Shown: positions 45,840 through 56,363 of the stretch, piece by piece
Numbering within the stretch: position 1 is the first letter of the stretch
How the letters are laid out: the number at the start of each line of letters is the position of its first letter
Assembly (NCBI GenBank): GCA_012064385.1
Contig: QRDG01000853.1
Span: 389,875 to 453,874, forward strand
Source of the DNA: Puccinellia tenuiflora
Taxonomy: Eukaryota; Streptophyta; Magnoliopsida; Poales; Poaceae
Length of the DNA stretch: 64,000 nt
Direction of reading: 5' to 3'
The notes under the pieces: generated by a model
What the model was told of the DNA's origin: nothing
Databases searched by the model: none
Seen by the model: only the letters and a program-made list of their open reading frames with translations
Translations under genes and position numbers: made by a program

Positions 45840-46330
45840 TCGAATGGCTCCATTTTACGCAACAGGACTAGTTTCAGCCAAGTCTGAACTAGAGCATTCA
45901 GTGCGTCTGTGCTTGGACCTTGGTCGAACAGGTGGTGGGCGACAGAGGAGGAGAGATGTCACCACGGTCACAACCGCTCACCGTGGATGTTCCAGACCCG
46001 ACGCCGATATAGAGTCCGTTCACCACCGTGCTGCTCGGCCTGGCCCGCGACTCTGCGAACGCAGCACCGACGGAACTCGCGAACACGCCGGCCTGGAGGA
46101 TGGTGACAGCGGGCTGTCGGGCAAAGCCGAGCTCGCCCAGGCAGCGGCGGGGCACGGAGCGCATCGGCATCTGGTCCTCAGGGCGGACGGTGAGAGAGTC
46201 GGTAACCGCGCCGGCGTTGGCGTCTGTCCCTGCGTCGGCTTCTGCATCTTCAGATCAGAGATGTGTGCTTGATTCATTGATTGATTCCGAGGAAACCAGA
46301 CCAGATGATGCTGCATCTGGTACGACAGTT
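45840..46330. other. GC-rich segment of unknown origin
   Basis: Open on both strands in several frames. The minus frame (45898-46170, 90 aa) has a plausible protein-like composition, but I recognise no family. It could be a gene fragment associated with the adjacent phosphatase relic. Confidence 0.3.
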
Positions 46331-46374
46331 GCAGATCCTCAACATGGATATAGTTGAAGGCATGCAGTGAGCTT

Positions 46375-46500
46375 GACAAGCACCAAGTACCTCAAGTGAC
46401 TCCATTGCACATTTGGAGCTGGTGGATTCTGAATCTGCTGTTGCTGGTGTCCAACCCGCCGTACACGGTTTAAATGTACACTGTGGTGAGCCAAACGTGT
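46375..46500 (-). pseudogene. Fragment of a purple acid phosphatase last exon
   Basis: Plus strand CAAGTGACTCCATTGCACATTTGGAG(…)GGATTCTGAATCTG matches 41605-41650 of the intact gene (AAAGTGACTCCACTGGATATTTG, AATTCTGAATCTG). In protein terms NVQWSHLRY aligns with NIQWSHFRD of exon 12, in the same minus orientation. The surrounding residues are shifted and interrupted. About 120 bp is recognisable; the remainder of the copy is lost or too diverged. Confidence 0.65.
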
Positions 46501-46549
46501 TACCGAAGCACACACACTCGCATGTGTCTCAGCTTTTTTAGTGCTTGAC

Positions 46550-47425
46550 ATGACATTTTAGTGTTAACGTAGATCAATTTTTTGAGATTCCGAGAATCAA
46601 CCCTAACTCTTTGTTGGATGGTTAGGAGGATGGTTGTACCATCAGCACACTAGAGTTTAAACCCTAGTTTTGATACTGGTGTTTCTCATTGTAGACGGAA
46701 TATTTTTAGTGGGAGGCGACATTTCCGTCCGTCGGCTCAGTATATCAGAGGTGCTTATAAGGGTAGGATATACGTGCGTGCGTTCTTAGATGAGTATATG
46801 CGCGTGTATGTGAACGACTGTGTTGTAATGTGTTTCGCTTTTTTTTTTGAGATTCCTAAAGTCTGGTTCTCGAAGGAGTTCGTGAAAATATAGATTGGTT
46901 GGGTGGTAACAACTAGTATAGGAGCCCGGCTCTTCAACGTTTATGCCTTCTTTAATAACATTCGCAAAATAACATTATCGCTGGGCCTCTTTCATTCGCA
47001 AAATAACATTACCGCAGGACTAAGATCTCTTATGTATAAAAGTTTGTTTGATTTCTTCGTACAGAAAAGTAAAAAAAAATATCTGAGTGGATGTTAGAAT
47101 TTTTATGAAATCTAGGACGTGTTTGGTTAGTCGTAACACCTTCGTACAGACCCGCTGGCGTAAAAACAATCTTAAAACAACCCAAATGTTAAGAGTTAGG
47201 AATAATCGAATTGACTGTTTCTTTAGGGCCAACTATCCCCTCCAATACCTATACTCCCTGGAATCCGTGAGCTGTGGTGCATTTTGAGTATTGATCCCGC
47301 TTGTCAGTGTGTTTGAGGGATGGCTTTGTTTACGTGTGTGAGACTGGCTGCGGGCCTTCTGTTGGGTCGGTTCCTTTGTCTATTCGCGTGGGGTTTTCTG
47401 TTTTAGATCTTGTGCTTTATTTACA
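46550..47425. other. Intergenic sequence with no clear gene
   Basis: It contains a duplicated CATTCGCAAAATAACATTA (46958-46976 and 46990-47008). No transposon termini were identified. The last part ends TTATTTACAG, which could be a 3' splice site before the PPR relic. Confidence 0.45.
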
Positions 47426-48273
47426 GTGGCTGCCGACATTGGCACAGACCACTGCGAGATGACCTGCTCGCCGCCGCCAGAGTTTGACCACGACCACATT
47501 CTCACCATCCTCGCGCGCCACGGCCGCTTCGCACCCACCACGACGCTTTTCTCCACCGTCGTCTACACAATGTGTGCGCTCAAGGCCATCCTCGCTGCCA
47601 ACTGCTCCTCACCGTCACTCCTCCGCGTCGTCCCCCTCCATGCTCCTCCTAGCCGCCCCCACGCCTCCCCCGATGCCGCCACCTTACGCATGCTCGCCTC
47701 TACGCTCTGTCGCGCCCGTCGCCCCTCCGCCGCCGCCGACCTCCTGCGCTCCATGCCCTCCCTCCTCCTCGACCTGGACTTGCCATTTTGCCGCGCCATG
47801 CTCTCCTCCCTCTGCCGGTGCGCCGCAGCGTTCCTGGAAGACATGCACCGGTGGAGCGTCTTGCCCAGCGGGTTCGACCACCGCGCCCTCCCTCCTCTTG
47901 GTGTTCCTGCGGGAGGAGATGGCGGCGGAGGCGTACGAGGTCGTCAAGAAGAAGATGGACTTCGACGGCGTGCCCCCCCTCTGGGGTGGCTGACTTCGAG
48001 CTGATGATGCGCGCCTTTGGCAACCGCGGTGAGTTTGACGCCGTCGACGAGGTGTTCGAAGAAATGCTCCTGCGAGGGCTCGTGCCGGCTGTCACAGCGT
48101 ACGACGAGTACGTCGCTGCGCTATGCAAGACAGGGGACCTGCCCGGCGCGCACCGGATGGTGGAGTGCATGGAGCGCGCCGGCTGCCCCCAGACGTTCGG
48201 CGTGGTGGTCGTAGGTTGCGTATCTGCCGGGGACGCAACCACGACCCGGGAGGTGGCCTCAGAGGCTGTGTGA
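47426..48273 (+). pseudogene. Pentatricopeptide repeat (PPR) protein gene, frame-shifted
   Basis: The protein continues across three frames. Frame 1 (47426-47890) holds an N-terminal region with HASPDAATLRMLASTLCRAR and LRSMPSLLLDLDLPFCRAML. Frame 2 (about 47895-47985) holds EEMAAEAYEVVKKKMDFDG. Frame 3 (about 47988-48273) holds DFELMMRAFGNRGEFDAVDE, EEMLLRGLVPAVTAYDEYVA and AHRMVECMERAGCP, then stops at TGA. The ~35-residue helical repeats with (F/V)..M...G..P spacing are PPR units; such proteins bind organellar RNA. The first frame has no ATG (it opens at a GTG next to an ACAG splice-like site), so exon 1 or the start may be lost. At least two frameshifts and a short internal deletion make it a likely pseudogene. 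The minus-strand long frames over it are artefacts of high GC. Confidence 0.75.
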
Positions 48274-51200
48274 CAGGGCCTGCGGTGCAGCGGTGGGAGG
48301 GCGAACACGTTCATGAGCTGCTGCTGGAGGTGTTCCTGCTCGGTGCCTGCACTAGAGTGGACGCCTTGGGATTCAGGCAACTGATATGTTCTAGCGATGA
48401 CTGCTCGCCGAGCTTGTCTTAACGACTGCGTGTGGGTTCTTTGGTTGGCGTTTTGGGGCGCCGCATGTTGTGCGGGTGTCCTTTCTCGCCTGCCCGTTGC
48501 GCCGGGGATACTGTCGTCTGGCTCTGGCTCTTTTGTGTTCTCGCGTTCGCGGTATGTTGGCGTTGCTGGGTCCCTTTCTTGGCGCGTCCCTGCTTGATTT
48601 CTCGCCACCGGCTATCTTCGTTCTGCCGATTTCCCTGGGTTTCTTTCTATGCTGGCTGATTATGTTTTGTTGCTGTTGTTTTTGTAGATGTGCCGCGACG
48701 GTTCATCTCTGGGATAGCTTGCTGTTCCGATGATTTCTGGGATAGCACATATATGAATGGTATTTAAGTTACTACATTCAACTATTGGTGTTGATAATTC
48801 TTTGAAAAAATAAAAAGAGATGGATTATGCTATTTTTGAGAACGGAAAGACTGAATTCCTGAAGTACATGAAGGGATTGACAGAAAAGGGATGACGTGAA
48901 CTAAGCTTAGTCTTAACCACCAATTGTAAATATTATGTCACAATGAATCTGGATACATGCGTACCTTTGAATCATCAGGAAGTCAGGTTTGCTAAACTTG
49001 TTGCAACAGATAATGTAATCCTGCAGAAAAGAGATGTATATTTTAAATAACTGAAGGTAGACACTTGGCCAGCTAATAAAGTTTTGCTGGAATCACTGAA
49101 ATAATTGTTTGAGAGAACTGACAGAAAAGCTCCTTATTTGTTTCTTGAAAAGATTGGCAGGTCCTTATTGTTTAATGTCCTGATCTTCTATGCTTATGCA
49201 AGAATTCCAAGATAGTGTTTTGATCTTTCTTCGATAATATTTTTAATGCCACTGGATTATTTTGTGCATGTTCAATGCAGTATTTATGTCAATGCAGTAC
49301 CACCAGTTGTATGCAGTTTCAAGCTATGCCATTTTTAGTGTATATGCTCGACATGATATACGATGGCATCTTTAGTGTGTTTACTTAACGTAAAGCAATT
49401 TGGGTGAAGGCCCTAAAGCACCCTGAAGCAACTGAGTATGGCAAAATTGCAAAGTGTCCACCCTTTAACTATTGTGTCAGCATAAAAATAGCAACATAGT
49501 ATATTTTCTTCCTTTCATGATTATACTTTTTAATGGCGCGCTTTTTGTGTATAAGATGAGTGTCTTGATAATTAATAGCTATGTAGTGTATAAGTAGGGG
49601 TTTATTATTGATGAGTGTGCCTCTATATTTGCCATCACCCTTCAGATAATTTAGAATGCCTTGGATTGTTTCGTATGTCATGCTAAGTGTTTTCGCTACC
49701 CTGTTGCAGTCATGACTCTTAGTCCTTCTCCATTTTTGATGGTTCTACTCATACAAAGATAGCACTTTGTTTGGCCTCATTTTTTATCTTATGCTTTTCG
49801 TCCTTATGACTACGAGATAATAATGACGGTGTTTTTGCAAGGTCTGATACACTTGTTAATCATGGAAACTTCTCGAAACCATATGCATTGTATCATGACC
49901 AGTGAGCTCATGGTCGGCAAGCCAGTTTACAATTGTTGGTCCTTTTCAATCGGAAACATGGTAATTTTTAGTCTTTCAGGTTGTGACATCATCCATTTCG
50001 AAAGAAAATTCCTTTTTTTTTTTTTTGCAAAACTAAGTCTTATAGGATGATGATGATGATTGATGAATATGTTCCACTGCTTGTTGCCTAATTATGAGTT
50101 GTTGATCCCATGCTTATTCATGTTTTTTATGAATATATGGGCACTTCTCTGTTGTCCTTACTTTGGAGCAGTATCGTACTGATCTTAGGTCTAAAGTACT
50201 CTCCACTCTCCAGACAAGGATTGTTCTCAGGTAATGTTGTTTATTCTTTCTCAGTATTATGCAGACATGAGTACTAACTTTGCTTTATACCTTCTCAGTC
50301 AAGTACGGAAATCAAGAAATGTTGATACATTTAAAAAATAGCATAGCCTTACCAACAACTACCGAACTGTGTCATGCTGAAAATTTGGATGTTGAAATGC
50401 AAGGATGTCCTCATGCTTCTCCTACTCCGCTTGCTCTTCATACTTACTATGATTTTTCTGTTCTAAAGCTGAATTTCGAACATCATACCCATACGAGAAG
50501 TCATACTCTTCTAAATAACCGTGTTTCGATTCTTTTAGAAAAAATGACATACAAGCTACTATCTTATATGATGTTTTTTGTGAGGCAACTAATATGTTCC
50601 TAAGCGTCCATATTCTTTGTTGTTTGGAGGTTCAGGAGGATACTTATTTGTTGTTTGCATCTAGGTATATGTTGTTGGAGATTTATTGATTAAGGTCTAA
50701 GCATATTAAAATATCTTGAGGAGGTATTACTCATGACGGTATGTTCAAGTGCATAAGGTCAAATTTCTTCCTGTTATACATTTTCTCATACGAATTATCA
50801 AAGAGTAGATAAGAAACAAATTCCAGAATAGTAAATAGTTCATATTCCTTGGTATCGACCTACGGTTCCGATAATAATATGTGCTCACTGAACCCCCCCC
50901 CCCCCCCCCCCCCACACGCACGCACACACACATTCTTCACGAATTAGAGTCTGGGACATCATATGCACCATAGAGTCTGTGTTGCAGCCTTAATTGTGTC
51001 TGAAATTGGTTTGATGCTACAGATTCTTTTGTTTGTTTCCTTTTTCTATAGAGAATCTAAATCAGATATGTCGGTCACGAACCTCGAGATTACTAAATTG
51101 CAGTCCCTAGCATTGTCAGGCAAGATCCAGTATTGGATCTTATATTAGTGCTTCTTCATTTCGTTCTCTCTAAGTTATTGTTTCAAGTTCCAACTATCGG

Positions 51201-52065
51201 ATTGTTCTGATTTGTACTATGGATCAGCTGAACATTGTATCCGGATAGCAGGCTACCGAATATGTACCGTGGGGGCACAAGGGACATGTTCTTTTCCTGG
51301 CAAAGAACAAATAAATCTGTTGATTACATAAATTACTAAATAGGGAAACACTTCTACTAATCTACATGATAAGAATTCTCTCTGTTAACTCTATTGTTAT
51401 AGATTATAGTACAATATCATGTTTCTGATTTTATGTTGCCTTCTGTAGGGTACCTCAACTACTAGCATGATATGAAGTTTATGGATAATTGCTCATGGAA
51501 TTCTCTCATGTGTTTTTAGGTGTTACGATATTCCCATTCATCAAGCTTAAACTTTATATTTGTTTCAATTTTTTAAATTTTATTTCAAATAAACTTTATA
51601 CATCTTATGCCTTTCCTATCTCGCAGTTGTGGGTCTCCACTCTTTTTTTTCCATTGCCGACGGGCTGAGATATGCCTTGGCAGCCAATGAATAACCAAGA
51701 ACAGGCCAAACATGTAGACGAAATGCTACTAGCATTTGCTGATGGTGCATAAGAATATATAACATGAACAATTGTGAGAAAATGATAGTTGAGCTAATGA
51801 GTCTTTCTATTTAATTAGCTTCACATTGTTACAATTTAATTTTCTACAACATTGCTTATTTGGTTTGCTTCACATTCTTTGGGCAAGTTCCTGTGATGAG
51901 TTCTTTGTCATGTCAATCACCACGATAGCACTTAAAAACAACGGGCGCAGCAAAGCGCGCCTTTTCCCTTCTAGTACGAGGCTAAAAGCGAACGTGGGTG
52001 GCTCCCATGATATGTAACCTCGTGGTATCCTCACCTTTCGTAAACGTCTCAATTTCCGACCGATG
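48274..52065. other. Long AT-rich intergenic stretch with no supported gene
   Basis: 3.8 kb with short frames only. 48274-48430 is PPR-derived tail sequence out of frame. I see no LTR, MITE pair or protein family in 48.8-51.9 kb; short open pieces (50280-50600, 51010-51150) lack start or splice context. It may be old introns or degraded repeats. Confidence 0.45.
50893..50930. repeat. Poly-C tract (21 C) followed by CA/CG dinucleotides
   Basis: A run of 21 cytosines (50893-50913) is followed by ACACGCACGCACACACACA. A simple sequence repeat; its exact length is prone to sequencing error. Confidence 0.95.
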
Positions 52066-52070
52066 TTCAG

Positions 52071-52975
52071 TGTCGGGGGGCAACCCCCGGATATGGGCAA
52101 GGCGTCGATATAAGGGTTGACTCGGTGTTGACCGGGTCACTGAAACCGACATAACTGTACCGGCTGACTCGGAGCTGGCCGGGTCATGGTTAACCGACAT
52201 ATGGTTATGTCGGATCACGTAAGTTATATGTCGGATCGTTCTTTGTTCTTCTTGTGTGCAGGGAAGGCGAAACCGAGTTACCGAAAGTTCGGCATGCCTG
52301 TGCCGGATAAGGAGGCTTACTCGGGCCATGGTCAAGGCGCAGGTCTTATCCCTACAATCACGGGTCAGGACGCAGAGCCACTTGCACGATGGGACGAGGC
52401 CACTTGACCAGAGTGATTGACCTCCATGCCGCCGACCGAAGCGGTGCCAGGGAGCAGTGTGTTGGAGGAGACAGATGGGATGTGCCACGGCGCGGTGACG
52501 GAAGCGGTCAGAGGACCGGGCGTGGCTACAGTCCGGGCTACACCAGCACTGATGTCAGCCCTAACTTGTGCCCTGGGCTTCCCTTTATAAGGAGCACCAG
52601 GGGCTCCTCTTATGGAGGGACATGCACGCATACTTGCCTAGAGCATACACATTTGAGCATTCCTTTCATAGTCCGTATAGAGCTAGAGAGAGCTTCCGAG
52701 ACTCGGTTGGAGGCTTAGATCGTGCTATTCTTCTTTCCAGCTCAAGGAGCAAGATTGTAATCACTAGTAGATCATACATACAGACCGGATAGGCAGGAGT
52801 AGGGGTGTTATCTCCTCACGAGAGCCCCGAACCTGGGTAAAACCGTGTGGGTGTGTGTGAGTTGTGTTCTTCGTGTGCGTGTCCGTGTGCGCAAGCCCTC
52901 CCCGGGTGCCTCCAGCGTCCATCGGCCCCACACTTCAAGCCATCCTATGGCATCTGCCGTGACACCACCACGACA
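52071..52975 (+). repeat. 5' LTR (905 bp)
   Basis: It starts TGTCGGGGGGCAACCCCCGG and ends CGACA, giving perfect 5-bp terminal inverted repeats TGTCG/CGACA. It is directly followed by GT and the PBS. The repeated GGTTGACTCGG/GGCTGACTCGG phrases and the GT-rich leader (52845-52885) lie inside. Confidence 0.9.
52584..52590 (+). promoter_or_regulatory. TATA box in the LTR
   Basis: TTTATAA followed by GGAGC, and GCTCC 13 bp later (short hairpin GGAGC/GCTCC). It is the only good TATA-like site in the U3-like half and sets the start of the retrotransposon RNA near 52615. Confidence 0.6.
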
Positions 52976-52977
52976 GT

Positions 52978-52995
52978 TGGCGCCCACCGTGGGGC
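52978..52995 (+). other. Primer-binding site
   Basis: TGGCGCCCACCGTGGGGC, two bases after the LTR. TGGCGCC starts are typical of plant Gypsy PBSs. Confidence 0.85.
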
Positions 52996-53300
52996 CAGCA
53001 GCGGCGCTGGCTGGAGTTTTCATCCGGACGGGTTCTCTCATCGCGTCGGGCGAGCGCGTGGTCTGTGGCCTTGTCCACAGATTCGGCTCCCTCAACGTCA
53101 TCAGCGACAACGCAGGCTGTTTCGGCAGCAGGCCACTGCCCCGGAACGGATGCCTCATCGACTTCGGCGCGCTCACGGTCTACGTCGCCACCGAGGTCCC
53201 TTGCAGGTTCCCCGAAAGGGTGCAGCTGGGAGCGGATCCACCCGCAGTCTGCGCAGCTCGCGGCCGGCGTACCGCTCGCCCCGCTAGTTGCGTGGAAGTC

Positions 53301-56300
53301 ATGATGACCGCCCCGGGCGTCGGTGTCGGCAAGGCCATGGCGGGCGAGGCTGACCCCGGCACCAGGTCGGCAAGAACAGGGCGTCCGCCCTTGGAGAAAC
53401 CGGAGAACCGTGCGGCACAGGCCAGCACATCCAGCGTGCCGGTGACGCCGAGTCCCCTTCAGGATGCGATTCAGAAGCTGGCAACGCCAGTCGCACCGGG
53501 TGCAGATGTTGCTTTAACTCAGGCGGAGTTGGAGCAGCAGCGCCAGGAGATACTCCGAGAAGCCCAGGAGGTGGCCCGAGTCAGGCAGGAGTTCGACATA
53601 TCAATGCGTGAGTATAACTCGGCTCATGGTTTTACTCCAGCAGCAAACCCAGTTAGTCGCATCGACGAGGTGCGTGCCCGAGGTAGAGACCTTAATGCAG
53701 AGATAGCTAGAGATGGTAGAGCTAGATCTGCTAGAACTGCTAGTCATGTGTCGGCCGAAAAGCCGAGATACAGCACGCCCGGAAAGAACCTTAGGGCGGC
53801 AGAGGCAGCCATAGCCGAGTTGGCCGGTTTATCCGGTGAAGCTCGCAGTAGGCAGCAGGACCGAGTCAATGAGTTGGTGGCTGTCGCTAACCGACAGAAC
53901 GAGGCCTATCGCAAGGCTAACCCGGATGCGGGTGGATCTCGGTTCCTTCACTCGGATGGTGGAGCCGGAGGAGTGTCCAAGGGACAAGCCTCCTCGCCGT
54001 ATGTCGGCAGGAGCAGGGGCCAGAGTGTGAACTCTGGCAAGAACAAGCAGATACAAGCGTACGATCCGGCCTATGCCGGAAAGAAAGTAGCCGAGCAAGG
54101 CAATGCCGGCCAGGGAAAGTCAGGACCCACTCAGGGCAGGCAGGAAGAGAACCAAATTATCCCGGCGAATCAAGGTCAGCCACCTCGGTATCCGGTACCC
54201 ATTCCACCTCGTCGTCAAGCGGGTGCCGGGTATGCCGAGCCGGCCGCAGACCGATATGATGATGGTTACTCGGCCATGGAGCGGGCCGGGTACACAAGAT
54301 ACCGAGAATTGGCGTCCGAGGGTGCACTCGGCGCAAGGCTGGGAACTCGCCAGTTGCCGGCACACGATGTACGCAACAAGCTGGACAGAATCTATCTGTC
54401 TGAACTGCTGGAGGAGCAAGGCCCACCGGGTCCTGCATGTTTTGGACCCCGGATCATGAAGCAGGCACCAGTGCCGAATTTCCAGCTCCCCCGGGGTGCA
54501 AAGACCTATGACGGCAGCACCAAGCCGGAGGACTGGCTGACAGACTATGTCACCGCTGTGCACATTGCCGGCGGAAGTCGCAGATGGGCAGTGCGGTATG
54601 TGCCGCAGATGCTAGAGGGACCGGCCCGAATCTGGCTGAACAACCTGGAGGAGAACAGCATTGACTGCTGGCTCGACTTCTCCGACGCCTTCGTTAGCAA
54701 CTTCTCCAGCACTTACAAGAGGCCGAATCGACCTCAGCAGCTGTCCATGTGTCGGCAGCGAGAAGACGAAACTGACCGGGAATATCTAACCCGGTGGAGC
54801 ACGATCCGGAACTCCTGTGAAGGAGTGATTGAGTCACAAGCCATTGCCTGGTTTGCGCAAGGATGCCGACATGGCTCCATGCTTTGGCAGAGACTCCAGA
54901 GGGAGATGCCGGCCACCCTGGCCGAGACAATGTCAATTGCCGACAGTTACGCGCTCGGTGATCCGACACAGCCCTTACTGGCCCCGGTCGACAGAGACAG
55001 ATCGGGTCGGCGAGGTGAACGCTCGGATTACCGAGGAAAGAGAAGGGAAGAGAGGCCGGATTACCAGTATGGGTCAGACCAGGTTGCTGCCATCGACCAA
55101 GATCAGATGGGTGCCGGCAGCAGCCAGAGACAGAAGAGTGACGGTCCAGCGTGGGGCCAGAACTCGGAAGGAAGGAGGCCGTGGGACGGCGAAAGAAGAC
55201 CGTGGAACGGCGAGAGGAAGCCCTGGAGCGGCGACAAGAGGCAGTGGGCTAACCCCAGTGGGACGATGCCGAATGATCCCTGCAGCTACCACACCAAGCA
55301 CCCCAGCAGACCGGCTCAGCACTCCAACCGGAACTGCAGCCGAAACAGGCGCCCGCAGGAGAACACCGGTCCGGCAACTCGACCCGCACCACTCACGGGT
55401 GTGAACGCTATCCCGGTGAACGCCCAGGCAAGACCTGAAGATGTCAACCAAGTGGCCAACATGGCCAACACCAACAACAACTCCTACTACCCCGGCAGCA
55501 ACGCTGGCCCGAGTCGGCAAAATCAATACCGAGAACCTCACCAGAGTTACATGGTCTTTGTGACCGAACCCAACGACAAGCAGAGTCAGCACAGGCGTGC
55601 TATGGAGGTAAATGCCGTTATGCCGGCGGTGCCGAAATTCATGTACTGGTCCGAGGATGAGGTCAGCTGGAGCGTCAGGGACCATCCAAGGGTCATGCCC
55701 AACCCAGGAGGTTATGCTCTAGTGTTGGATCCGACATTCGTCGGGCCTAGCATCAATGTCAGGTTTTCCCGGGTCCTCGTTGATAACGGGAGCAGCATCA
55801 ACATCATGTACCGGGATACCATGGTGAAACTCGGCATAACGGAGAATATGATGCAGCCCAGCCGAACCACCTTTCACGGCATCGTGCCGGGTGCTTCACA
55901 CGCACCCATGGGCACGATTTGGGTTGATGTCGCCTTCGGTGACAAAAGCAACTGCCGGACTGAGAGTCTGCTGTTCGAGGTCGTGGATCTCGAGAGCCCA
56001 TATCATGCCTTACTCGGCAGGCCGGCACTCGCCAAGTTCATGGCGTCCACTCATGTGGCTTATCTGAAGATGAAGCTTCCGGGTCCAAATGGTGTCATCA
56101 CCATCTCGGGAGACTACAAGCGTTCCATGGAGTGCGCCTCAGCCGGGTCATCCCTGGCCGAATCGCTGGTGATTGCCGCCGAGAAAAGGAGAATTCATGA
56201 GGTGGTGGCTTTGGCCCAGGCATCTCAACTCGGTATGCCGAGTGCGGCTAACCCGCAGCAAACTGCAACCTTCCAGGCGGCGAAGGAATCGAAGAAGGTC

Positions 56301-56363
56301 GGCATCGACGAGGCTAACCCGGAACGCTCCGTCATCATCGGTGCCGGGTTGGACAAGAAATAG
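53301..56363 (+). CDS. Gag and aspartic protease of the Tat-type element
   Basis: 1020 codons from the ATG at 53301 (Met-Met-Thr-Ala) to TAG at 56361-56363. The frame is open further upstream through the PBS and into the LTR, so the start is the first ATG pair after the PBS that precedes gag-like sequence. Domains: a Gln/Glu/Arg-rich helical region (residues about 60-240), the gag core (LPRGAKTYDGSTKPEDWLTD through ARIWLNNLEE, FVSNFSSTYKRP, REYLTRWSTIRNSCEGV; about 54485-54960), a basic Arg/Gly/Trp-rich nucleocapsid-like part, then a retropepsin-type protease with active-site DNGSS at about residue 828 (nt 55782) and the second motif ALLGRPAL. DNGSS in place of DTG/DSG occurs in plant Gypsy proteases. 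Gag forms the particle; the protease matures the polyprotein. The adjacent pol is in the same frame. Confidence 0.9.
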   Translation: MMTAPGVGVGKAMAGEADPGTRSARTGRPPLEKPENRAAQASTSSVPVTPSPLQDAIQKLATPVAPGADVALTQAELEQQRQEILREAQEVARVRQEFDISMREYNSAHGFTPAANPVSRIDEVRARGRDLNAEIARDGRARSARTASHVSAEKPRYSTPGKNLRAAEAAIAELAGLSGEARSRQQDRVNELVAVANRQNEAYRKANPDAGGSRFLHSDGGAGGVSKGQASSPYVGRSRGQSVNSGKNKQIQAYDPAYAGKKVAEQGNAGQGKSGPTQGRQEENQIIPANQGQPPRYPVPIPPRRQAGAGYAEPAADRYDDGYSAMERAGYTRYRELASEGALGARLGTRQLPAHDVRNKLDRIYLSELLEEQGPPGPACFGPRIMKQAPVPNFQLPRGAKTYDGSTKPEDWLTDYVTAVHIAGGSRRWAVRYVPQMLEGPARIWLNNLEENSIDCWLDFSDAFVSNFSSTYKRPNRPQQLSMCRQREDETDREYLTRWSTIRNSCEGVIESQAIAWFAQGCRHGSMLWQRLQREMPATLAETMSIADSYALGDPTQPLLAPVDRDRSGRRGERSDYRGKRREERPDYQYGSDQVAAIDQDQMGAGSSQRQKSDGPAWGQNSEGRRPWDGERRPWNGERKPWSGDKRQWANPSGTMPNDPCSYHTKHPSRPAQHSNRNCSRNRRPQENTGPATRPAPLTGVNAIPVNAQARPEDVNQVANMANTNNNSYYPGSNAGPSRQNQYREPHQSYMVFVTEPNDKQSQHRRAMEVNAVMPAVPKFMYWSEDEVSWSVRDHPRVMPNPGGYALVLDPTFVGPSINVRFSRVLVDNGSSINIMYRDTMVKLGITENMMQPSRTTFHGIVPGASHAPMGTIWVDVAFGDKSNCRTESLLFEVVDLESPYHALLGRPALAKFMASTHVAYLKMKLPGPNGVITISGDYKRSMECASAGSSLAESLVIAAEKRRIHEVVALAQASQLGMPSAANPQQTATFQAAKESKKVGIDEANPERSVIIGAGLDKK

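Noticed and set aside
47700..48608. 302-aa minus-strand ORF
   Set aside because: It lies opposite a PPR-derived region of high GC3. The plus strand has recognisable PPR repeats, the minus product none.
49469..49681. 70-aa minus ORF
   Set aside because: No domain, no start or splice context and AT-rich composition; treated as chance.
52845..53300. Extended gag start inside the LTR
   Set aside because: The frame is open through the LTR end and PBS by chance; translation of the genomic RNA is expected to start after the PBS.
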